A stretch of DNA of 34,480 nt from positions 1-34,480 of the forward strand of contig JAURWD010000180.1 in NCBI GenBank assembly GCA_030655145.1. Direction: 5' to 3'. The DNA is from Ferruginibacter sp. GTDB taxonomy: Bacteria > Bacteroidota > Bacteroidia > Chitinophagales > Chitinophagaceae. This document shows positions 1 through 7,752 of the stretch, piece after piece. Position 1 is the first letter of the stretch. Each line of letters starts with the position of its first letter. Below the pieces are notes generated by a model, which saw nothing but the letters and a program-made list of their open reading frames with translations, made no database searches and had not been told where the DNA came from. Made by a program: the position numbers and the translations under genes.

Positions 1-1
1 T

Positions 2-1723
2 CAGTTTAAAAACGTGCGTGACTTCTTTGATGCGCCAGCCACGGCACCGCAGTTTGCAAGCATGCAATTTCAAATTAAACTGTACGAAACTTCCAATAAT
101 ATCGAGTTGGCGTATGGAACTTTTGTTGCCGGTTCGGCCCCCGCAACTGCCATCGGGCCTGTTGCAGGCATCATGGGATCTGACGCTTATAGCTCAATAA
201 ATGTATCAAAATCATCTACTTCGGCCTGGAGCACTTCAACCTTCCTCAAAGGGCCGTACACTGGTAACATGCACAACATCCGCAATAGCGTGTTGCCAGA
301 TGCGGGTCGTACCTATAGGTTTGTAAGTGTTGCCCTTGCTGCCAATGATGCGGGAGTGCAGCGTTTGTATACGCTAGGGAAAATTCCTTTGAATTTTGGC
401 GCTCCACATGTAGTGCAGTCGATCATAAGAAATGATGGTGGTGCTACGCTCACCAATCTCCAGGTGACCTTAAATGTTACCGGAGCTAATACGTTCACCA
501 ATACTCAAACCGTCGCTTCTCTGGCGCCCGGAGCTTCAGTCACTGTGAACTTTGCCGGCTTTTCTCCTGCAAATGTTGGTACAAACACCGTGACGGTGAC
601 CGTTCCTGCAGATGATGATAATTCCGATAACAGCCTTGCGACAACCCAGGCGATCAATACCAATACATTTAGCTACGCAGATAATTCTGCTGCCGTTCGC
701 AGCGTAGGTTTCGATACCCGTGCCGGGATCGTATCCACAAAGTATTATATGAATGGAAATGGCTCTGTCACTGATGTAAATGTGTTCCTCGTGAACTCTG
801 CATCCTCAGTTGGTAACACAGTTTATGCGGTGGTCTTGAATGCCGCGGGAGCCATTGTTGGTCGGTCAGCCGACTTTGTAATCACTGCCGGGGACTTGAA
901 CAAATACAAGAATTTTTCTATCGTGGTGGCTCCTAGCCTAAGCAATACAGAATTTTATGTTGGTCTTGCGCAAACTGCCAACGCTACAGCTACTTATAAT
1001 CCCGTTGGTGCGCAAAATGAAGCCCTTCCAACCCGGAGTGGTGCTTTTTACCGCGGGCCGATTGACGGTAGTACCCCGCCAACTGAAATGACGGCGCAAG
1101 GTCGGTTCATGATCGAAGCGATCGTCACAACAGCACCGCTCCCCGTGACCCTGGCCGATTTCTCTGGACGTATCAACGGTAACGTCGCCTTGTTGCAATG
1201 GACCACTTCTTTTGAAAGTAATTCTGACAAATTTGAGATAGAAAGATCTTCTTCAACCGGAGCCTGGACCAGGATTGGTACCGTAGCTGCCGCTGGAAAT
1301 TCTACATCCACTAAGAGTTACAATTATGCGGATCCGGGTCTTAATCCTGGTGGATGGTTGTATCGTCTGAAGATAGTGGACAAGGATGGCCAGTTCGTCT
1401 ACAGCAGCATTGTTACGCTGAACGTAACCGGCAGCACCATCACCACTTTGCTTCAGAACTATCCCAACCCAGTAAGTGATGTAACCAGGATTCCGTACTC
1501 CATCGGTAAGGATGCAACCATCACCATCGAATTGTACAGTATTGAGGGCAGGAAAATTTCCGTAATAAACAAGGGTCTTCAGCAGACCGGTTCCTATAAT
1601 ACGAACGTGAATGCCCGGGCACTCGGTCTTGCAAATGGCAAGTACATTTATCGCCTGGTCATCCAGGATAAAGCGACTGGCGAGATCACGACCTTGCAGA
1701 AAGAAATGAACGTAATCAGGTAA
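2..1723 (+). CDS. Type IX secretion system sorting-domain protein, 5' end cut by the window
   Basis: The frame is open from base 2, and the GTG at 14 is only the first possible start inside the window, so the N-terminus and signal peptide lie upstream. The visible part is rich in Thr, Ser, Asn and Val and has beta-sandwich character. Around residues 130-200 of the visible reading it resembles a CARDB-type adhesion module (asymmetric TLTNLQVTLNVTG pattern). Residues 375-470 look like the fibronectin-like block that usually precedes the type IX tail (VALLQWTTSFESNSDKFEIE). The last 85 residues are a type A sorting domain, with LLQNYPNPVSDVTRIPYSI and a final Lys/Arg-rich strand. Such proteins cross the outer membrane through the Por/Sprs machinery and are released or anchored by the tail. 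No catalytic domain is visible in this part. A strong terminator follows. Confidence 0.85.
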   Translation, partial: QFKNVRDFFDAPATAPQFASMQFQIKLYETSNNIELAYGTFVAGSAPATAIGPVAGIMGSDAYSSINVSKSSTSAWSTSTFLKGPYTGNMHNIRNSVLPDAGRTYRFVSVALAANDAGVQRLYTLGKIPLNFGAPHVVQSIIRNDGGATLTNLQVTLNVTGANTFTNTQTVASLAPGASVTVNFAGFSPANVGTNTVTVTVPADDDNSDNSLATTQAINTNTFSYADNSAAVRSVGFDTRAGIVSTKYYMNGNGSVTDVNVFLVNSASSVGNTVYAVVLNAAGAIVGRSADFVITAGDLNKYKNFSIVVAPSLSNTEFYVGLAQTANATATYNPVGAQNEALPTRSGAFYRGPIDGSTPPTEMTAQGRFMIEAIVTTAPLPVTLADFSGRINGNVALLQWTTSFESNSDKFEIERSSSTGAWTRIGTVAAAGNSTSTKSYNYADPGLNPGGWLYRLKIVDKDGQFVYSSIVTLNVTGSTITTLLQNYPNPVSDVTRIPYSIGKDATITIELYSIEGRKISVINKGLQQTGSYNTNVNARALGLANGKYIYRLVIQDKATGEITTLQKEMNVIR

Positions 1724-1743
1724 CTCGAATATCTTATAATTTT

Positions 1744-1777
1744 AAGAGGCTGTCTCAGAAGGGCAGCCTCTTTTTGT
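1744..1777 (+). terminator. Intrinsic terminator of the type IX protein gene
   Basis: The arms AAGAGGCTG and CAGCCTCTT enclose an 11-base loop and run directly into a T tract (1771-1775). It starts 20 bases after the stop codon of the upstream gene. Confidence 0.85.
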
Positions 1778-2142
1778 TTGGATTCACTTATTTGTCAATT
1801 TGGGAATGATGAATAACTTGAAAGGCCTTACGACGAATCGCTCTTTTTTTGGAGATTGAAATACGTTGGAGCGACAAGTTGGCGTTACGTTTATAGGACA
1901 ATGGAAATTTTGTCCGTTCGCTTAAAACCTAATCAACCCTAGGCACTTCCACGAGGCGTCAAACAGCGTAACTGATTACTGGAAGGTTTGCCTTAAATTT
2001 ATATGGAGAGGGTAGAAAAGTTCTGAATGTAGCCAGGCTTTGACTTATCCCCAAAACTGTTTATAAAACGTTAAAGCCCTTGTTTTAACAAACTTAAGCT
2101 GGTTTTTTGCGTATTTGTATCAAATAAAAAATTATAAAAATT
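1778..2142. other. Intergenic stretch without a recognisable gene
   Basis: This 365-base stretch has stops in all frames and no RNA gene or repeat that I can recognise. It becomes very AT-rich over the last 80 bases, which presumably hold the promoter and A-rich leader of the protease gene. I find no full TAnnTTTG box. Confidence 0.5.
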
Positions 2143-3537
2143 ATGCAAAAAATGTCGCCCCGATTCGCCATTTTTTTCCTGTTAATCTCAGGCTTAGTCA
2201 TGTCGTGTAAAAAGGAGAAAGAGACCGTGCCGCCGCCGCCACCACCAGTATCTACCACTCCCACAATTCCCAAAGAGGATATTCTAAAAGATTCCGCGCT
2301 GTTTTATTCCCGGGATATCTATTTATGGAATGAGCAGATCCCTGCAACCTTCAACGCGAAAAATTATTCTGACCTAGAAAAGGTCATGCTCGCTATCCGT
2401 CCATACAGTGTGGAGGCCGGCTTTGCCGACCCTGTAGACAGGTTTAGTTTTGCCATTAAGCAAACCGAATGGGATGCTATGAGTGAAGGGATGGGTACAA
2501 CAAGTACTACTACCGGCACCGAGGGTGATTTTGGTATGACCGTTTTTTTCCGGGTGGAGGGTGATCTTCGGGTTCGCCTGGTTGAACCCTTATCTCCTGC
2601 TGGCCTTGCGGGTATCAAAAGAGGATGGCGCATCACTAAGATCAACGGTAATACGGATATCACAACCGCAAATTCAGATTTTATCGTCGATAATATTTAT
2701 GACGCAGCCACTGCGAAAGTAACTTTCCTCAAGCCCGATGGCAGCACCGTCGAACTGGATCTTGCCCGCGGTCATTACCATGAAAAGGCGGTTTATTTGG
2801 ATTCTGTGTATACTATCAGCAATAAAAAAATTGGATACCTGGTCTTCAATTCTTTCCTTGGCAACACTGCCGATATCCAGGATGAATTCCAACGAGTTTT
2901 TAGCAAGTTTGGTTCCGCCGGTGTTACGGAAGTGGTTATGGATCTGCGCTATAACGGCGGTGGTTATGTATCGCTGCAACAAAAGTTAGCCAACTATTTG
3001 GTAAGCACGTCTGCGAACGGTGGTGTTATGATGAACCAGGTGTATAATAACGCCAATGCGGTAAACAACGAAACAACCAAGTTTAAAAAAGAAGGTACTT
3101 TAAACCTGTCCCGCGTTTACTTCATTGTTAGTAACGCTACGGCTTCTGCCAGTGAATTGCTTATCAATAATCTCCGTCCATATATGGATGTAAAATTGAT
3201 CGGCGCAAACACTTATGGAAAACCGGTCGGCTTCTTTCCGATCCCAGTTGGAGAGTGGTACATCTTCCCGGTTTCTTTTCGCTCTACGAATAAAAACGGC
3301 GAAGGAAATTATTTCAATGGTTTAACGGTTAACGCCAAAGTAGCGGATGGCCTGGATAAAGATTGGGGTGACATTACCGAAGCCCGGCTGGCGAGCGCAA
3401 TCAAGAATATTACTACCGGATCTTTCCGCGTAGCTGCTGAGCCTGAATACCAGGAGCCGGCTGCGATAGCGAAAGGAAACAAAACGCTCGACGCGCCATT
3501 CTTAAAAATTACAGTAGGCGAGACAAGACCACAATAA
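2143..3537 (+). CDS. S41 family peptidase, outer-envelope lipoprotein
   Basis: The signal peptide ends in the lipobox LVMSC (Cys22). It is followed by a charged KKEKE stretch and a proline-rich spacer (about residues 30-37), so the mature enzyme is a membrane-anchored lipoprotein. A helical N-terminal region (about 45-115, ALFYSRDIYLWNEQIP) is typical of Bacteroidota S41 proteins. A PDZ domain follows at about 125-195 and the peptidase core at about 220-410. The nucleophile is probably Ser335 in NATASASE and the general base Lys360 in TYGKPVG. Their spacing of 25 residues matches the Ser/Lys dyad of tail-specific (C-terminal processing) proteases. The physiological substrate cannot be read from sequence. 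The gene stands alone between two terminators. The ATG at 2143 is used, since the hydrophobic signal starts directly after it. Confidence 0.9.
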   Translation: MQKMSPRFAIFFLLISGLVMSCKKEKETVPPPPPPVSTTPTIPKEDILKDSALFYSRDIYLWNEQIPATFNAKNYSDLEKVMLAIRPYSVEAGFADPVDRFSFAIKQTEWDAMSEGMGTTSTTTGTEGDFGMTVFFRVEGDLRVRLVEPLSPAGLAGIKRGWRITKINGNTDITTANSDFIVDNIYDAATAKVTFLKPDGSTVELDLARGHYHEKAVYLDSVYTISNKKIGYLVFNSFLGNTADIQDEFQRVFSKFGSAGVTEVVMDLRYNGGGYVSLQQKLANYLVSTSANGGVMMNQVYNNANAVNNETTKFKKEGTLNLSRVYFIVSNATASASELLINNLRPYMDVKLIGANTYGKPVGFFPIPVGEWYIFPVSFRSTNKNGEGNYFNGLTVNAKVADGLDKDWGDITEARLASAIKNITTGSFRVAAEPEYQEPAAIAKGNKTLDAPFLKITVGETRPQ

Positions 3538-3566
3538 TCGCCGCATTATAACTTCATTCAAATTAG

Positions 3567-3592
3567 AAAGTCCCGGTAACGGGACTTTTTTT
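3567..3592 (+). terminator. Intrinsic terminator after the S41 peptidase gene
   Basis: The arms AAAGTCCCG and CGGGACTTT are perfectly complementary, with the four-base loop gtaa and a seven-T run (3586-3592). It lies 30 bases after the stop codon and may also serve the convergent minus-strand gene. Confidence 0.9.
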
Positions 3593-3610
3593 ATTAAGTG
3601 TTGAACAGCG

Positions 3611-3898
3611 TTAGTCTTTTTTCTGCTTGTTATTTTTGCTGCTGCAGCTCACTTTCCTGGTCTTTCTTGCCGAATTCTTTTTTACTGTTGTTGTAGCTTT
3701 TACTGTGGGTGAATCTGCTGGCTCACTTATGGAATTTCCAAGCGATTTCTTCACGATATAAACATCAGCCTTCGCGCCTTGCTCGGCTGCCTTTGCTTTG
3801 TTTACTTGCTTAAGACTGTCTGTGTTATTTGATTGTGCGAAGGAACCTGCACTAAATAAAACCAGGCTCATCACGAGGGTAGGTATATGATGCTTCAT
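3611..3898 (-). CDS. Small basic secreted protein of unknown function
   Basis: This is a 95-residue protein if the ATG at 3898 is used. That start puts a normal signal peptide at the very N-terminus (MKHHIPTLVMSLVLFSAGSFAQ, given here only to residue 22 as start, core and AQ cut region). A longer reading from 3925 would bury the signal behind nine residues. The mature part has no recognisable domain. It is rich in Lys, Ser and Thr and very basic at the C-terminus (about ten Lys/Arg in the last 20 residues), with one Cys. It is probably periplasmic or cell-surface and unstructured. The signal peptide argues for a real gene, but I know no family, so a spurious frame cannot be excluded. It is convergent with the protease gene. 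Confidence 0.5.
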   Translation of the reverse strand: MKHHIPTLVMSLVLFSAGSFAQSNNTDSLKQVNKAKAAEQGAKADVYIVKKSLGNSISEPADSPTVKATTTVKKNSARKTRKVSCSSKNNKQKKD

Positions 3899-4016
3899 AC
3901 TAAAATTTAGCAGGTGTACAGCCATTTCTATACCACTGTTTTCACGGGAACAGTTTTCAACCAGCGCGGGATGAACGATAACAAATATTTATAAGAAACC
4001 GCAAATGAATGGGACA

Positions 4017-4748
4017 TCAGGCATTGTTGTACACCTTAATAATGGGCTCTCGCAATACCGCCGCGGCTTCGCTGCAGTAAAACGAAACTGCCTGCGCAAT
4101 GGCTTCGGGTGTTACCCAGGAATCAAAATCAGCCCCTGGCATTCCCGAACGATTCTGTGGCGTGTCGATGGTACTTGGTACCACCACGCTTGTAACAAGG
4201 TTTGTGCCTTTCGCTTCGTCATTCATCAGTTCCGCCAGGCGAAAAATTAAGGATTTTGCCAGGCTGTACGCGACCATTCCTTTGCCGGCACGCGCGGATA
4301 GCCCCGGGCGTGAGCCGATAAGAAATATGCGGCCCGACTTACGTTCCAGCATATGCGAAAAAACCGGCCGCGAAATATTGTACGCTGTTTCAAAGTTGAG
4401 TTTGAATTGCCTCTCAATATCCTTTGCCGAGGTGGCTTTAATATCACCCATCGCAAATCCTCCTACAGTCAGCACTGCCGCATCAATGAAACCATAGTGT
4501 TCAATGGTTTCATTGATAAAAGCCGCTGCCGCTGATTCATCTGAAACGTCAACGGGATATGCCTCAAAATTTTTATGGTTCAGTGAAACTGGGACAGTTT
4601 CGGTTGGCAATACCGTCCCAATAACCTGGTAGCCTTCTTCCAAAAATCTTTTTATCATGGCTTGTCCCATGTTCCCGGTCGCGCCGGTGACAATGATTGT
4701 TTTTAAACCCTTCCGGTTTCTTGTATTAGCTGGTGTTGTATTTTCCAT
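4017..4748 (-). CDS. Short-chain dehydrogenase/reductase (SDR)
   Basis: This is a Rossmann-fold NAD(P)H oxidoreductase of 243 residues, normal for classical SDRs. The cofactor motif TGATGNMG spans residues 21-28. Asp67 in PVDVSD is at the adenine-binding position. The catalytic tetrad can be read as Asn118, Ser146, Tyr161 and Lys165 (YSLAK). The NAG motif, usually NNAG, is replaced by TVGG (94-97), a common variant. The substrate is unknown. I place the start at the ATG at 4748; the TTG two codons upstream is less likely. The gene is divergent from the histidine kinase gene across a 222-base region with candidate operator sequences. It is probably a monocistronic housekeeping or redox enzyme. 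Confidence 0.88.
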   Translation of the reverse strand: MENTTPANTRNRKGLKTIIVTGATGNMGQAMIKRFLEEGYQVIGTVLPTETVPVSLNHKNFEAYPVDVSDESAAAAFINETIEHYGFIDAAVLTVGGFAMGDIKATSAKDIERQFKLNFETAYNISRPVFSHMLERKSGRIFLIGSRPGLSARAGKGMVAYSLAKSLIFRLAELMNDEAKGTNLVTSVVVPSTIDTPQNRSGMPGADFDSWVTPEAIAQAVSFYCSEAAAVLREPIIKVYNNA

Positions 4749-4761
4749 TTTCAATAATTTT

Positions 4762-4943
4762 TTTGGCTGACAGTCAGTGTTTGGTTTTTTCCGCTGCTCG
4801 CATCCAACTGATCAATCCCATAAAATTAGAAATATTAAAGTAAAGGCTAGCAAGATGTAAGCAAAATCGTCCGCTGGGTTAGCGGATGTTTTTATATTGT
4901 AGTGCAATGCATAAATTGCGCATTCAGTTTGGCTGACGCCAAA
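4762..4943. promoter_or_regulatory. Divergent control region with repeated TTTGGCTGAC
   Basis: The 10-mer TTTGGCTGAC occurs twice in the same orientation, at 4762-4771 (14 bases upstream of the SDR start) and at 4928-4937 (33 bases upstream of the kinase start). The first copy extends into the perfect palindrome CTGACAGTCAG (4767-4777). The second extends into TTTGGC-TGAC-GCCAAA (4928-4943). The inverted repeat GCAAT-N6-ATTGC lies at 4904-4919. These are sequence facts; that they are operators is inference. Confidence 0.35.
4870..4893 (+). terminator. Terminator-like hairpin in the divergent region
   Basis: The arms TCCGCT and AGCGGA have a five-base loop and are followed by TGTTTTTAT. No plus-strand gene ends upstream, so it could be a leader attenuator for the kinase gene or the end of a small transcript, or it could be chance. 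Confidence 0.3.
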
Positions 4944-4970
4944 AATTCTACAGCTGTCTAAATTTTTATT

Positions 4971-6230
4971 ATGAGTCCGCGAGGTTCAATTGATAGCACT
5001 AAAGAAAAGGAGCGGTTCGAAGCATTGTTTGAATATGCCTCCGTGGGAATTCTCGTGGCCAATGACAAGGGCGTCATTGAGATGGTGAATAATTTTATGC
5101 TGGGCCAGTTTGGCTATCAACATAAAGAAGAGCTGATAGGCCGCGAGGTGGAGGTGTTGATTCCGCGTCGCTACGAGACCGTGCATCATAAACATCGGGA
5201 GAACTACGCCAGGAAGCCCGAGCGCCGCCCGATGGGCGTAGGCCGTGATCTGTTTGCTGTGCGAAAAGATGGAACCGAATTTCCGGTGGAAGTAAGTCTT
5301 AGTAACTATTCAGGACCCGATGGGGTGTTTATCATTGCCTTTGTTATAGATATTACACTTCGAAAAGAGATAGAGAATGCGGTGTTTGTTCAGAAGGAAC
5401 AACTGGCGGAGAACAATCAAAAAATTGAGGAACTCAACCAGGGGCTCGAACAAATAGTCGCCTTAAGAACCATGCAACTGCAGGCTGCATTGGATAAAGT
5501 GGAAGCTTCCCACCACGAACTTACCCTGGCCCTCGGAAAAGAAAAGGAGTTGGGCGACCTCAAAAGCCGCTTTGTCTCGATGGCATCGCACGAGTTCAGA
5601 ACACCTTTAAGCACCATACTTTCTTCCGCCTCGCTGCTGGCCAAATACACTGAAACCACGGAGCAGGAAAAACGGAACCGGCACATCGATCGCATAAAGA
5701 ACTCCGTGCATAACCTTACCAGCATCCTCAATGATTTTTTATCCATCGGGAAAATCGAAGATGGAGGCGTGGTTGCAACATATAGCCGGTTCAACGTGAA
5801 AGAGTTCATGGAAAATATTTGTGCAGAGATGCGTGGATTGGCTAAGCCTCAACAGCAGCTTCATTACCGGCACACCGGGACGGAACTGATCGAACTGGAC
5901 GAATCGCTGCTCCGCAATATCATTTTTAACTTAGTATCCAACGCGATCAAATTTTCCGCCGACAACGGTCGCGTAGAAATAACTTCCGAGGTTTCAGAAG
6001 GAGTTTTTTCCATGACCATAAAAGATAATGGAATCGGTATTTCATCGGAAGACCAGGAACACCTGTTCGAGCGTTTTTTCCGGGCGTCCAACGCTACCAA
6101 TATTCAAGGCACCGGCCTTGGGCTCCACATCGTGGCAAAATATGTCGAGTTAATGAACGGGAGCATTCGCCTCGCAAGTGAACTTGAAAAAGGCACCTTA
6201 TTCACCATTCAATTTAATAATCCTCACTAA
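4971..6230 (+). CDS. PAS-domain sensor histidine kinase, FixL-like
   Basis: This is a soluble sensor kinase of 419 residues with no membrane segment. A PAS domain (about 12-130) is followed by a coiled-coil linker (about 135-190). The dimerisation and phosphoacceptor domain has His207 in MASHEFRTPLS. The HATPase domain shows the N box (NLVSNAIKF), the G1 box (DNGIGIS), the F box (FERFFRA) and the G2 box (GTGLGLHI). The PAS segment carries His72 and Arg92 at the 20-residue spacing of the proximal His and distal Arg of rhizobial FixL, plus the block RKDGTEFPVEVSL. These residues are also common in PAS domains not known to bind heme, so oxygen sensing is only a hypothesis. The start ATG sits directly before the PAS domain. 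The stop is 3 bases from the regulator's ATG, so the two are co-transcribed. Confidence 0.92.
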   Translation: MSPRGSIDSTKEKERFEALFEYASVGILVANDKGVIEMVNNFMLGQFGYQHKEELIGREVEVLIPRRYETVHHKHRENYARKPERRPMGVGRDLFAVRKDGTEFPVEVSLSNYSGPDGVFIIAFVIDITLRKEIENAVFVQKEQLAENNQKIEELNQGLEQIVALRTMQLQAALDKVEASHHELTLALGKEKELGDLKSRFVSMASHEFRTPLSTILSSASLLAKYTETTEQEKRNRHIDRIKNSVHNLTSILNDFLSIGKIEDGGVVATYSRFNVKEFMENICAEMRGLAKPQQQLHYRHTGTELIELDESLLRNIIFNLVSNAIKFSADNGRVEITSEVSEGVFSMTIKDNGIGISSEDQEHLFERFFRASNATNIQGTGLGLHIVAKYVELMNGSIRLASELEKGTLFTIQFNNPH

Positions 6231-6233
6231 GCC

Positions 6234-7292
6234 ATGCACCACATTTTACTGATAGAAGATAATACAGAGATCCGCGAGAACATTGCGGAGATCCTCGAGC
6301 TTTCCAATTACAAAGTAGATACCGCAGAGAACGGAAAGGTTGGCGTTGAAAAAGCGATGTCGCAACGGCCTGACCTGATCATTTGTGATATCATGATGCC
6401 TGTATTAGACGGGTATGGCGTGCTGCACCTCGTAAATAAAAATGAGGGCCTCGCTGGGATTCCATTTATTTTCCTCACCGCAAAGTCGGAACGCAATGAC
6501 TTTCGAAAAGGTATGGAAATGGGAGCTGACGATTACATCACGAAGCCTTTTACGGAAATTGAATTATTGAACGCGATCGATATACGCTTAAAGAAAGCTG
6601 AAGTGTACAAAAAGGATTACCCCGCCAATCCGGAAGGCATGCAGGAAATGCTCAACGAACTGGGCGGAAAAAACACCTTGCATAATATCACCGAAAACCG
6701 GGACGAGAATGTTTACAAGAAAAAGCAAGTGATCTACATGGAGGGCAATCATCCCCACAAACTTTTTTACATCAAAAGTGGTAAGGTAAAAACCTTTATC
6801 AGCAATGATGATGGTAAGGTGCTTACAACAGGACTTTTCGGTGAAGGTGATTTTGTCGGGTATGTGTCATTGTTAGAGGGTACTACTTACAAGGATACCG
6901 CTGAAGCAATTGATGATAGTGTGATCATGGATATACCAACAGATGAATTTAATAAGCTATTGAATTATGATGCCAATGCAACCCGGAAGATCATTTCGTT
7001 GTTGTCAAAAAATATTGCTGAGAAAGAACAGCAGCTATTGAACATTGCCTATAATTCTTTACGGAAACGTGTTGCTACTGCTCTTATTTCCCTGGTTAAC
7101 AAATACCGGCAGGAAGAAGGCGGCGTTTTCACCATCAACTTTTCCCGCGAGGACCTGGCAAATATTGCAGGTACGGCAACGGAATCTTTAATAAGGACTT
7201 TGAGTGATTTTAAAGCCGAGAAATTGATCGACCTCCACGGTAGCAAGATCTCCATTCTAAATGAGAAGAAATTAATCGCTATGGTGAATTAA
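6234..7292 (+). CDS. Response regulator fused to a CRP/FNR-type transcription factor
   Basis: Residues 1-122 form a receiver domain with the acidic pair Glu8/Asp9, the phosphoacceptor Asp52 (ICDIMMP), and conserved Thr82 and Lys104 regions (FLTAKS, ITKPF). A cyclic-nucleotide-binding beta barrel follows (about 150-265, with YIKSGKVKTF and FGEGDFVGYVSL). A C-terminal winged helix of Crp type ends the protein (about 280-345, with SREDLANIAGTATESLIRTL as recognition region). The barrel lacks the Arg-Ser phosphate-binding pair of cAMP receptors, so a nucleotide ligand is doubtful, and there is no FNR Cys cluster. The upstream kinase is its likely partner. The most plausible targets are the neighbouring cbb3 genes. 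The 3' end overlaps the convergent small gene by 14 bases. Confidence 0.93.
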   Translation: MHHILLIEDNTEIRENIAEILELSNYKVDTAENGKVGVEKAMSQRPDLIICDIMMPVLDGYGVLHLVNKNEGLAGIPFIFLTAKSERNDFRKGMEMGADDYITKPFTEIELLNAIDIRLKKAEVYKKDYPANPEGMQEMLNELGGKNTLHNITENRDENVYKKKQVIYMEGNHPHKLFYIKSGKVKTFISNDDGKVLTTGLFGEGDFVGYVSLLEGTTYKDTAEAIDDSVIMDIPTDEFNKLLNYDANATRKIISLLSKNIAEKEQQLLNIAYNSLRKRVATALISLVNKYRQEEGGVFTINFSREDLANIAGTATESLIRTLSDFKAEKLIDLHGSKISILNEKKLIAMVN

Positions 7293-7704
7293 CTGGAAAA
7301 AGCTGGTCAACCTGGCGTACAAATTCGGCTTTCATTTGTTCAAAATTTTCTGCCAGTCGCTTCATTTCCAATTGAAATCTTTTACGTGCAGCAGGTTGCC
7401 AAAGTGCGGCTGTTTCGGCAAGCTGTTCGCTTTCCCCGGAAGTCTTTTTGTTGAGCTGGATGTCTTTCTTTAGATCCTTCATACACTCATCGAGCTGAAT
7501 AAAACTTGTTTGAAAATGTTCAGCCACCGCAGTAAAGCCCTGGGCTGGATTGAGATCCAACACCTGTGAAAGCCGAAGCTTAAGCAAGGCATTTTCCTGC
7601 AGGTAAAAATCAAGCGAGCGCGCCCACTGCAGATCTTCGTTCCGCACATCACCGACTGTCATTTTACCACCGGGCATCAGTTTATTTGATTCTATTGCAC
7701 TCAC
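7279..7704 (-). CDS. Helical protein of unknown function
   Basis: This 141-residue protein is predicted to be almost entirely helical, rich in Leu, Gln, Glu and Lys in heptad-like spacing (for example EMKRLAENFEQMKAEFVRQV). It has no signal peptide, no membrane segment and no cysteine cluster; a single Cys lies near the middle. I do not recognise a family. It lies between the cbb3 operon and the regulator gene, on the same strand as the operon and 48 bases after it, so it may be the last gene of that transcript. It overlaps the 3' end of the regulator gene by 14 bases tail to tail. A later start at the Met of MTVGDVRNEDL is possible. Confidence 0.65.
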   Translation of the reverse strand: MSAIESNKLMPGGKMTVGDVRNEDLQWARSLDFYLQENALLKLRLSQVLDLNPAQGFTAVAEHFQTSFIQLDECMKDLKKDIQLNKKTSGESEQLAETAALWQPAARKRFQLEMKRLAENFEQMKAEFVRQVDQLFPVNSP

Positions 7705-7752
7705 TGTTTTTTATCAATCTTGTTACGAACTCTATGAGTCATTGTCGAGGGT

